NCBI GenBank assembly: GCA_947039985.1
Contig: CAMRAP010000057.1
Location: 1 to 8,971, forward strand
Source: an uncultured Odoribacter sp.
GTDB taxonomy: Bacteria > Bacteroidota > Bacteroidia > Bacteroidales > Marinifilaceae
Length of the DNA: 8,971 nucleotides
Reading direction: 5' to 3'
Shown here: positions 1 to 6,086 of the stretch, piece after piece
How positions within the stretch are numbered: the first letter of the stretch is position 1
Layout of the letters: every line of letters starts with the position of its first letter
Made by a program: the position numbers and the translations under genes
Notes under the pieces: model-generated
What the model was told of the DNA's origin: nothing
The model's input: only the letters and a program-made list of their open reading frames with translations
Databases searched by the model: none

Positions 1-30
1 TAACAACTTTACAATGCTCGAATTACATTT

Positions 31-136
31 CTATAATGTACCCCAAAAACTAGACCATTTGTTAAGTCAAATAAATTCTGATATTGTCAAATATTTTATA
101 TTGACTTAATGGTACTAAAAAAGGGGAGCATTATAG
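31..136. repeat. Imperfect long inverted repeat, MITE-like or insertion-sequence remnant
   Basis: The left arm (31-70) and the reverse complement of the right arm (101-136) share blocks in the same order: CTATAATG, two mismatched bases, CCCC, an A-run against a T-run, TAG, ACCA, a four-base insertion in the left arm only, then TTAAGTCAA. About 30 AT-rich bases (71-100) separate the arms. The TGTACCCCAAAAACTAGACC end at 37-56 resembles my recollection of IS3-family terminal repeats, but no transposase is present and I see no clear target-site duplication. The structure is directly visible. Its origin as a non-autonomous element is inference; it could instead be a folded RNA 3' region or a two-way terminator. 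Confidence 0.5.
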
Positions 137-156
137 TGATGGAACTAATCCATCAC
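136..156 (-). terminator. Hairpin downstream of lysA, candidate terminator
   Basis: This is a perfect 8-bp stem (GTGATGGA paired with TCCATCAC) with a 5-base loop, about 30 bases past the lysA stop. On the lysA strand the stem is not followed at once by a U-tract; a six-T run comes about 12 bases later. It is therefore a weak or non-classical terminator. It could also serve a transcript arriving from the left, since CTCTTATT follows on the + strand. It abuts the end of the 31-136 inverted repeat. Confidence 0.35.
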
Positions 157-169
157 CTCTTATTCGATT

Positions 170-188
170 AAGTATGGTTTCAATACTT
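170..188 (-). terminator. Small hairpin directly after the lysA stop codon
   Basis: AAGTAT and ATACTT form a 6-bp AT-rich stem around a 7-base loop, and the stem touches the lysA stop codon. No U-tract follows on the lysA strand, whereas on the + strand it is followed by TTTATTTT. It could stabilise the lysA mRNA 3' end or help end rightward transcription. The stem is weak, so its function is uncertain. Confidence 0.25.
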
Positions 189-1328
189 TTATTTTGAAAA
201 CAGTGATTGGGGTAAATTGCGAAGGTTATAGCGTGAAGCCATAGTCTCGCCATAAGCACCAGCAGAGCGGATAGCAATCATATCTCCTCGCTGTGTTGCA
301 TTCAATGTGATATCTTTGCCAAAACAGTCAGATGACTCGCAAATAGGTCCTACAACATCATATTTTTCTTCTAGCTTGTCGGAACTAATGTTTTCTATTT
401 TATGGTAGGCTTGATACAAGGCAGGACGTAGCAAGTCATTCATTCCAGCATCTAATATGGCAAACTTTCTTTTCTTCCCCTCTTTAATATATAAAACTTT
501 AGAAATCAAACTACCACATTGAGCGATAATAGAGCGTCCAAGTTCAAAATGTATTTGCTGATTCGGTTGTGGTTCGAAAAACTTAGCGAAAGTCTCAAAA
601 TATGCTTTAAAATCAGGGATGGGATTTGTTTCAGGTGATTGATAATCAATTCCTAATCCGCCTCCAAAGTTGATGTGTGGTAGAACCATACCTTTCTCTT
701 TCATCTTTGCCTGAATTTCATTGGCACGGATGCAAAGTCCACGGAAAGCAGTCATGTCAGTAATCTGTGAGCCTATATGAAAGTGTAGTCCAATGAGTTC
801 GATATGAGGTAGTTTTACAAGCTCAGTGATCACGTGCTCAAGATCGTATAGATAGACGCCAAATTTATTTTCTTCAATGCCCGTAGTAATGTAATGGTGG
901 GTGTGGGCATCAACATTTGGATTGACACGGATAGCTATTCGTACTTTTTTATCCATACGTTGAGCGATCTCATTGATAACCTCTATTTCTGGTAGTGATT
1001 CGCAGTTGAAGCAGAATATATCGTTTTTTAGGGCAAGTTCGATTTCCTGGTCGCTTTTACCCACTCCTGCATATACGACCTGGTTTGCTGGAAATCCACA
1101 TTCTAATGCACAACTGACTTCATTACCACTAACACAGTCTGCTCCAAAGCCTTGACCACTAATTAGTTTGAGTAATACAGGATTTGCATTTGCTTTGATA
1201 GCATAGTGAACATGATAGTTATATCTCTTCGATTCATCGAGTACAAGGCGTAACGTTTCTTCCAGTAGTTCAATATTATAGTAGTAATAAGGGGTCTGTA
1301 TATTACTTGGTAGTGATGATAATTGCAT
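189..1328 (-). CDS. lysA: Diaminopimelate decarboxylase
   Basis: LysA decarboxylates meso-2,6-diaminopimelate to L-lysine with pyridoxal phosphate in the cytoplasm, the last step of lysine synthesis. The 379-residue protein has the fold-III PLP decarboxylase order. Visible motifs are HYAIKANANP with the Schiff-base lysine K45, the HFHIGSQ strand (182-188), the phosphate-binding FGGGLG loop (221-226), ELGR (262-265), the active-site cysteine segment CESSD (330-334) that acts across the dimer, and AGAYG (356-360) with the conserved tyrosine. ELGR replaces the more widespread EPGR, as I recall for Bacteroides homologues. Length is a little short of the usual 385-420 because the N-terminus is compact; the ATG leads straight into the conserved TPYYYY strand. 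It lies 33 bases after lysC with no promoter-like sequence between, so the two are probably co-transcribed. Confidence 0.96.
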   Translation of the reverse strand: MQLSSLPSNIQTPYYYYNIELLEETLRLVLDESKRYNYHVHYAIKANANPVLLKLISGQGFGADCVSGNEVSCALECGFPANQVVYAGVGKSDQEIELALKNDIFCFNCESLPEIEVINEIAQRMDKKVRIAIRVNPNVDAHTHHYITTGIEENKFGVYLYDLEHVITELVKLPHIELIGLHFHIGSQITDMTAFRGLCIRANEIQAKMKEKGMVLPHINFGGGLGIDYQSPETNPIPDFKAYFETFAKFFEPQPNQQIHFELGRSIIAQCGSLISKVLYIKEGKKRKFAILDAGMNDLLRPALYQAYHKIENISSDKLEEKYDVVGPICESSDCFGKDITLNATQRGDMIAIRSAGAYGETMASRYNLRNLPQSLFSK

Positions 1329-1361
1329 AAATGTATTTCGATATATTATTAATTCGTTTTG

Positions 1362-2675
1362 CTATGATAGGAGTTTACAACTTAAATCGATCATCGCTTT
1401 TTTCTTGTCTTCATCCTTTACGAGAACAGAAATATTATGTTCACTTCCTCCATATGAAATCATGTGTAAAGGAACTTCTGATAAAGCAGCTAACACCTGA
1501 GCAGATACTCCATTTTTATCCGTTGTAAAGTCACCTACAACACATACGATAGCCATATTACGATAGATGTTGATAATACCATATTTCTCTAAATCTAAAA
1601 CAATATTGTCAAGATTTTTTATGCAGTCAATAGTTAAGGACACAGCAACTTCAGAAGTAGCAATCATATCAATAGGCGTTTTCCAAGATTCAAATATTTC
1701 AAATACTTTACGAAGAAAACCATGAGCCAATAACATATTGGTTGACTTGATGTTAATCATTGTAATATCACTTTTTGCCGCAACAGCTTTTATATTTTGT
1801 ATGGGGCTATCCTCAGTGATTAATGTTCCCTCGTCTTGAGGACATAGGGTGTTTTTCAAGCGTACGGGTATATTTTCTTTTTTTGCAGGCTGTATACTTG
1901 ATGGGTGTAATATTTTTGCACCGAAATAAGCTAATTCAGCCGCTTCATCAAATGAAAGGTGGCGAATTGCTTTTGTATTTTCAACCACTCTAGGGTCGTT
2001 ATTGTGAAATCCATCAATATCTGTCCATATCTGAATCTCTTCAGCTTTGATTGCAGCACCGACAAGGGCCGCTGAATAATCACTACCTCCTCGCTTGAGA
2101 TTATCAATTTCTCCATAAGCGTTGCGACAGATAAATCCTTGTGTAATGATTATTTTTTTTACATTTGGTTTAGCAAGCTCACGTTGTAAGTTTTGTTGAA
2201 TATAGAAATAGTCTGGCTCACAATCTTTATCTATACGCATATATTCAAGTGTAGATAAAAGCGTATTTTCTATTCCACACTCTTCTAGATGATAGTGCAT
2301 TAGCGTAGTGGACATGATTTCTCCTTGCGCAAGTATCGCTTTCTCTTGTAGAGGATAAAAAATATTATTGATAAAAGAGCGTAGATAAGTAAATGTTGTT
2401 TGGATAAACTGTTTACTTTTTTGAGTATATTCTTCCGTTTTAAATAAGTCTGAAATTACAGTATAGTAATTTTCTTCCAGATTTTGAATAATATGAAGAG
2501 CCTCCTGTTTTTCGTTGCGATATAAACAATTAGAAATTTCAACTAATGTATTTGTAGTTCCTGACATGGCTGATAAAACAACAATTTTAGGCTGTTCGTC
2601 TGAAATTAATTCAACTACACCACGAATTCTTTCTGGGCTACCAACGGAGGTTCCTCCGAATTTTAAAACTTTCAT
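1362..2675 (-). CDS. lysC: Monofunctional aspartate kinase with ACT domains
   Basis: Aspartate kinase phosphorylates L-aspartate to 4-aspartyl phosphate, the entry step to lysine, DAP, threonine and methionine. The N-terminal amino-acid-kinase domain shows KFGGTSVGS (5-13), SAMSGTTN (35-42), GEIMST (118-123) around the substrate-binding glutamate, RGGSDYSAALVGAAI (195-209), WTDIDG (217-222) and FGAKILHPSSIQPA (251-264). Two C-terminal ACT modules (about 302-370 and 373-435) follow, the usual site of amino-acid feedback. The 437 residues stop after the ACT region, so there is no fused homoserine dehydrogenase. It starts at the standard MKVLKFGG. A Bacteroidetes-type promoter lies just upstream and lysA follows, which points to a dedicated lysine/DAP unit. 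Which amino acid inhibits it cannot be read with confidence. A run of eight A in the coding strand (2153-2160) is intact in frame. Confidence 0.96.
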   Translation of the reverse strand: MKVLKFGGTSVGSPERIRGVVELISDEQPKIVVLSAMSGTTNTLVEISNCLYRNEKQEALHIIQNLEENYYTVISDLFKTEEYTQKSKQFIQTTFTYLRSFINNIFYPLQEKAILAQGEIMSTTLMHYHLEECGIENTLLSTLEYMRIDKDCEPDYFYIQQNLQRELAKPNVKKIIITQGFICRNAYGEIDNLKRGGSDYSAALVGAAIKAEEIQIWTDIDGFHNNDPRVVENTKAIRHLSFDEAAELAYFGAKILHPSSIQPAKKENIPVRLKNTLCPQDEGTLITEDSPIQNIKAVAAKSDITMINIKSTNMLLAHGFLRKVFEIFESWKTPIDMIATSEVAVSLTIDCIKNLDNIVLDLEKYGIINIYRNMAIVCVVGDFTTDKNGVSAQVLAALSEVPLHMISYGGSEHNISVLVKDEDKKKAMIDLSCKLLS

Positions 2676-2718
2676 TTCTATATATATGATTATTGAATAT
2701 TATTTTTCTTAGCGATTG

Positions 2719-2749
2719 CAAAAGTGCTATATCTATTTGGATAAAGCAA
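2719..2749 (-). promoter_or_regulatory. Bacteroidetes-type promoter for lysC-lysA
   Basis: On the minus strand TTG (2749-2747), exactly 20 bases, then CACTTTTG (2726-2719) matches the -33/-7 arrangement TTG-N19-21-TAnnTTTG with one mismatch in the first base of the -7 box. Transcription would start near 2712, giving a leader of roughly 35 bases before lysC. The leader is far too short for a lysine riboswitch. Confidence 0.45.
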
Positions 2750-2753
2750 GAGA

Positions 2754-2771
2754 TTGTTTAAAATTAAACAA
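2754..2771. repeat. Perfect AT-rich palindrome between prmA and the lysC promoter
   Basis: TTGTTTAA-AA-TTAAACAA is a perfect 8-2-8 inverted repeat, five bases after the prmA stop codon and four bases upstream of the lysC -33 element. It could be a weak hairpin at the prmA mRNA end or a dimeric regulator site for lysC. There is no U-tract in either direction, so a classical terminator is unlikely. AT-rich palindromes also arise by chance. Confidence 0.4.
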
Positions 2772-2776
2772 CAAGA

Positions 2777-3628
2777 TTATTTTTTGTAGAAGCTTGCTGA
2801 AACCCATTGCTTTTCCTCATGATAAGCTTTAAAAATAAGTCCTAAAGATTCAGCTTTTTCTTGAATTAATGGTAAATCTTGCAAATAAAAACCACTCATA
2901 ATAAGCCACCCATTTGAATTTAATTTATCGATATAGTGTAGCATATCGTTTAACAGTATATTTCGATTGATATTGGCAAGCACGATGTCAAAATTGTTTT
3001 CCTTTTCTAGCAATGATGCATCTCCAATTTTGATAGTAATATTGCTCAAGTGATTGTTTTCGATATTCTCCATGGCATTATTATATGCCCATTCGTCAAT
3101 ATCTATTCCTATAATTTGTTTTGCTCCAACTTTTGCCGCCATGATGGCAAGAATACCTGTTCCACAGCCCATATCCAACACCTGCTTCCCTTTTATTTCA
3201 GCTCCTCTTTCAAGTATGGTGCGAAGCATAAGTACTGTTGTTGCATGATGCCCTGTTCCAAAACTCATTTTAGGTTCGATGATAATCTCGTGTTCTATAT
3301 TGGGAACAGCTTCATGGAATTTTGTGCGCACCTGTATGCGGTCATCTACCACAATTGTGGTGAAGTTATCCTCCCACATCTTATTCCAATTTTGGTCGGC
3401 AATCTCTGCAGACTTCATTGTTATTTTAAAATTTTCTGAAAAGAATAGCATTAATTCAAGTTCATTGATGTTTTCCTCCTTAAACTCTTTGGATGGAATG
3501 TAAGCACTAAAACCACTGTCTGTTTCTGAAAAACTATCGAATCCAATATTTCCTAATTCAGCAATTAGTGCATCGCAAACATCCTCAGAATAAGGGACTA
3601 TTGTAAAATTAACTTCTGTATAATTCAT
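2777..3628 (-). CDS. prmA: Ribosomal protein L11 methyltransferase
   Basis: PrmA uses S-adenosylmethionine to methylate ribosomal protein L11 in the cytoplasm. The 283-residue protein has the two-part family layout. A small N-terminal substrate-recognition domain (about 1-75) leads into the linker NWNKMWEDNF (80-89). A class I methyltransferase domain follows, with KMSFGTGHHATT (120-131), the SAM-binding motif LDMGCGTGIL (151-160), the acidic ribose-binding strand IGIDID (173-178) and the PrmA-type motif ANINRNIL (218-225). Length fits the short Bacteroidetes PrmA form. It starts 51 bases after the SDR-like gene with no good promoter match in the gap, so it may be read from the rRNA methyltransferase promoter. 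Methylation of L11 is inferred from family membership. Confidence 0.94.
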   Translation of the reverse strand: MNYTEVNFTIVPYSEDVCDALIAELGNIGFDSFSETDSGFSAYIPSKEFKEENINELELMLFFSENFKITMKSAEIADQNWNKMWEDNFTTIVVDDRIQVRTKFHEAVPNIEHEIIIEPKMSFGTGHHATTVLMLRTILERGAEIKGKQVLDMGCGTGILAIMAAKVGAKQIIGIDIDEWAYNNAMENIENNHLSNITIKIGDASLLEKENNFDIVLANINRNILLNDMLHYIDKLNSNGWLIMSGFYLQDLPLIQEKAESLGLIFKAYHEEKQWVSASFYKK

Positions 3629-3679
3629 TGTTTTGTGTATTGATATTAAAAAAGATTGTATATAACTGACTGATATCTA

Positions 3680-4630
3680 TTATAGTGTATGCAAACCTTC
3701 TTGAAATGTTTTAAATTTTAATGTGGGTAATAAATCTTGTTTCATACGTGCTGTGTTTCCATAGTATGAAACTTGGCCTATTTTTATAAAATCACGAGTT
3801 AAAGGGCTACGGCATCCAGTGATTAATGATATGTATTCAAAAATAAGAGCGGCAGTATTAATCATCCATAAAGGCATTTTCCATGGACGTTTCGTTTTCC
3901 AATATTTTGTTGTTTCATTTAAAAAATCTTGTAATGTTTGTACACCATCATCACCTATATGATATATGCCAATAGCTTCTTTCTTGTATATTGATGCTTT
4001 TGTTGCTCTTACAAAATCTTCTGTTGAAATTAAATGGATGAAAGTTGGCTTCTTCCATATTCCAAGTAGAGCATATTTAGAAAATAATCGGGCAGTATCT
4101 ATCATTAAAATACCTTTTCCGTAGACCATTCCACACCGTAAAATAACTCCTTCAACATGGTTTTGAGCGAGAAGTAGTTTTTCTTCTTCTAATCTAGTTG
4201 CTGCATGCGATGAGTTTGGTATACCATCTAGAGAACCATTGGCTGGCTGGTGAGGAAAAGTTTCGCCTTCGACATGAGGAAAGCTAATTAAAACAATTCT
4301 ACGAACTTTGGATTCTGTAGCAGAATCTAGCAGATTTTTAAAATAAGTAATATTTGTTGTTGGTAAAAATTTTTCAGGGCAGTATTTAAATAATACTCCT
4401 GCAAAATGCACAATTGTATCAACACCAGTCATCGATTCCTTTAATGTATCTTTATTGTTTAAATCAACTCGAAAAATATGAATATTGGAGTGTTTGCTTA
4501 AATCTTCTTTAATTGCTTTGTTATGGATTAATAAATTTAAAACAACATCATCATTAAGCATATTACGGGCCAAAATACCTCCAAGATTACCTGCAGCACC
4601 AGTGATCGCTATTTTATTGTTTATATTCAT
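3680..4630 (-). CDS. NAD(P)-binding SDR/epimerase-like protein with altered catalytic dyad
   Basis: This is an extended short-chain dehydrogenase/reductase of the NAD-dependent epimerase/dehydratase group (316 residues); substrate unknown. The N-terminal Rossmann motif is TGAAGNLG (10-17, glycines 11, 14 and 17). VDLNN (55-59) is the usual aspartate-bearing strand, VDTIVHFAG (70-78) the NNAG-type strand, and LIS (114-116) holds the usual active-site serine. The expected YxxxK pair is missing: the aligned stretch reads HAATR (142-146), directly before LEEEKLL, so Tyr is His and Lys is Arg. Normal dehydrogenase or epimerase chemistry is therefore doubtful. A binding or chaperone role, or a reduced reaction, is possible. 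The C-terminal part (about 190-316) is the substrate-binding region, with a hydrophobic helix near 254-270. The start is one base after the RsmF-like stop codon, implying translational coupling. Confidence 0.85.
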   Translation of the reverse strand: MNINNKIAITGAAGNLGGILARNMLNDDVVLNLLIHNKAIKEDLSKHSNIHIFRVDLNNKDTLKESMTGVDTIVHFAGVLFKYCPEKFLPTTNITYFKNLLDSATESKVRRIVLISFPHVEGETFPHQPANGSLDGIPNSSHAATRLEEEKLLLAQNHVEGVILRCGMVYGKGILMIDTARLFSKYALLGIWKKPTFIHLISTEDFVRATKASIYKKEAIGIYHIGDDGVQTLQDFLNETTKYWKTKRPWKMPLWMINTAALIFEYISLITGCRSPLTRDFIKIGQVSYYGNTARMKQDLLPTLKFKTFQEGLHTL

Positions 4631-4631
4631 T

Positions 4632-6005
4632 TTATATATTTTTTAATTCCATTCTTATTCTCCACTCTTTGGGATAGTAATTATTGAGTCGATTCCCCAA
4701 GTTTTTACACCAACCTAAGCCAATGCCTTGGTAAGAAATCAGTAGCCAATTGCCAGAGATATCAGGTGTTGGAATCTCTTCCTTGCGTAGAAAAGTAAGT
4801 GCCGTATGGCGGTCTACTTCGTATATTGCACAATTCTCTTGATTCAATGTTTGAGATAGGGCTAGTGCGTGTCGTAATTTCACCTTTCGGTTGTTCATTT
4901 CTGCCAGTTCACAACCTCTATAAATCATGCGTAATGAATGACTAAGGTGGTCGATAAATTCTGAATGAATGGATGGAACAATACCGATAAGATTTTCTAT
5001 TGCATAAGGGGTGTATCGTTCTAAATTGTTTATTAGTGCTTTTAGCTCTGTTGGAATCTCTATTTTAGTATTGTGGTTTTGTTTCTTATTTTTTCGGGGA
5101 GAGTATATTTTTCCATCTATTTTCCGAACAACACCAGTAAAAAAACCTTCTCCCTCTGTTTTATGAGGGTAGAAGTGATAGCAATGAGCCTTAGAGCTTC
5201 CTTGCGTAATAGTGTCGAATGAATGCTCAATCTGTATACTATCTGCTTGCCATTCATCCATAAGCCATTCCAAAATCTCTTCGTTTTCCCCCGGATTATA
5301 GGTACAAGTGCTGTAAATAAGGACTCCTCCCGGTTTCAAGCAATTCCAAATGTCAGCTAAAATACGTTGCTGTCTTTCTTTGCATAGTTGCAGATTATTT
5401 TCGCTCCATTCTTGAATAGCAACACTATCTTTTCTAAACATTCCTTCACCAGAACAGGGAGCATCTACCAGTATCATATCGAAAGCACCCTCTAAATTTT
5501 TAAAATCCGCAGGGTCATTGCTTGTAACGACAATATTATCTTGTCCCCATTTGATGATATTTTCTTTTAGAATGGATGCACGTGAGCGGATAACTTCATT
5601 ACTAACTAACAGGCTATCATTATTCAGCATAGAAGCGATTAGCGTAGATTTTCCTCCTGGGGCAGCGCATAGATCTAAAGCTCGAATGGGATATGGTGGC
5701 ATCACTTGCTTGATGATGTGCTCTATAAACATAGATGAGGCTTCTTGTACGTAATAAGCACCTCCATGTAGGCATGGATCTAGCGTAAATATAGGACGTT
5801 GGTTGAGATACCAAGCTTTGTCGCACCACTCTACTCTTTTTGAAGCTAGAGCATCTGTAAATAGATTATCAGGTGAAGCTATTTTTTTCAGATTCAAGCG
5901 TATGCTTGTTGGTGATTTTGTTTGTAAGGAATTTAAAAAGACATCTGCCTCTTCTGGTAGTTGTTTTTTTATTCTCTCTTCAAATGCTTTTGGTAAAGTG
6001 TGCAT
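4632..6005 (-). CDS. rsmF: RsmF/NSUN-type rRNA (cytosine-C5)-methyltransferase
   Basis: This enzyme transfers a methyl group from SAM to C5 of a cytosine in rRNA (16S C1407 for E. coli RsmF; the target here is inferred). Counted from the ATG at 6005 the protein has 457 residues. An N-terminal RNA-recognition part includes SIRLN (34-38). The NSUN core has YYVQEASSMF (84-93), the SAM motif DLCAAPGGKST (111-121), DAPCSGEGMF (181-190) with C184, and STCTYNPGENE (232-242) with C234. The two cysteines are the catalytic and release residues of this family. The C-terminal PUA-like region ends in GNWLLISYQGIGLGW (418-432), the RsmF layout. The frame is also open to a TTG at 6026, but that codon lies inside the -7 promoter box, so the ATG is preferred. 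The exact symbol is tentative; the family is clear. Confidence 0.92.
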   Translation of the reverse strand: MHTLPKAFEERIKKQLPEEADVFLNSLQTKSPTSIRLNLKKIASPDNLFTDALASKRVEWCDKAWYLNQRPIFTLDPCLHGGAYYVQEASSMFIEHIIKQVMPPYPIRALDLCAAPGGKSTLIASMLNNDSLLVSNEVIRSRASILKENIIKWGQDNIVVTSNDPADFKNLEGAFDMILVDAPCSGEGMFRKDSVAIQEWSENNLQLCKERQQRILADIWNCLKPGGVLIYSTCTYNPGENEEILEWLMDEWQADSIQIEHSFDTITQGSSKAHCYHFYPHKTEGEGFFTGVVRKIDGKIYSPRKNKKQNHNTKIEIPTELKALINNLERYTPYAIENLIGIVPSIHSEFIDHLSHSLRMIYRGCELAEMNNRKVKLRHALALSQTLNQENCAIYEVDRHTALTFLRKEEIPTPDISGNWLLISYQGIGLGWCKNLGNRLNNYYPKEWRIRMELKNI

Positions 6006-6021
6006 GTTTTTTGTATCTTTG
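5989..6021 (+). promoter_or_regulatory. Bacteroidetes-type promoter for murB
   Basis: TTTG (5989-5992), 21 bases, then TATCTTTG (6014-6021) is a full match to the -33/-7 consensus. Transcription would start near 6028, giving a leader of about 58 bases before murB. The -33 element lies inside the first codons of the divergent RsmF-like gene. The -7 box forms a palindrome with the -7 box of the opposite promoter. Confidence 0.65.
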
Positions 6022-6023
6022 TG

Positions 6024-6055
6024 CAAAGATAATAAAGAATGGGATAAAAACCAGA
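6024..6055 (-). promoter_or_regulatory. Divergent Bacteroidetes-type promoter for the RsmF-like gene
   Basis: On the minus strand TCTG (6055-6052, one mismatch to TTTG), 20 bases, then TATCTTTG (6031-6024) followed by CA, a perfect -7 box. The expected start near 6017 leaves only about 12 bases before the ATG at 6005. It overlaps the murB promoter region on the other strand. Confidence 0.6.
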
Positions 6056-6086
6056 AGCAAAAAGTCAGAAGCTAAGAGCTGAGATA
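6045..6086 (+). repeat. Degenerate heptanucleotide tandem repeat in the murB leader
   Basis: Six consecutive 7-base units can be laid out without gaps: taaaaac, cagaagc, aaaaagt, cagaagc, taagagc, tgagata. The second and fourth are identical and the others keep a yAgAAGC-like pattern. The last unit ends on the A of the murB ATG. Similar degenerate heptamers occur between genes in other Bacteroidales, from memory. Function is unknown; the purine-rich units may affect ribosome loading. Confidence 0.5.

Noticed and set aside
2..109. Open frame of 35 codons on the + strand from the left edge, possibly the end of a gene
   Set aside because: The translation is not recognisable and the frame runs through the inverted-repeat element. 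A stretch this short without a stop is common by chance in AT-rich DNA.
2153..2160. Eight-T run inside lysC as a possible phase-variable tract or frameshift
   Set aside because: It encodes Lys-Lys in frame in a conserved region and aspartate kinase is essential for DAP supply. The length is ordinary for AT-rich DNA.
2676..2776. Lysine riboswitch upstream of lysC
   Set aside because: The gap is only 101 bases and the expected leader about 35; the multi-helix L-box would not fit and I see none of its conserved structure.
3050..3439. 129-codon open frame on the + strand opposite prmA
   Set aside because: It lies wholly antisense to a clear PrmA, is rich in Cys and His from reverse reading, and has no recognisable family; it is a shadow frame.
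3629..3720. Separate promoter for prmA (CAAACCTT on the + strand as a near -7 box)
   Set aside because: The box has a mismatch in the TA pair and no TTG lies at the required 19-21 base distance.
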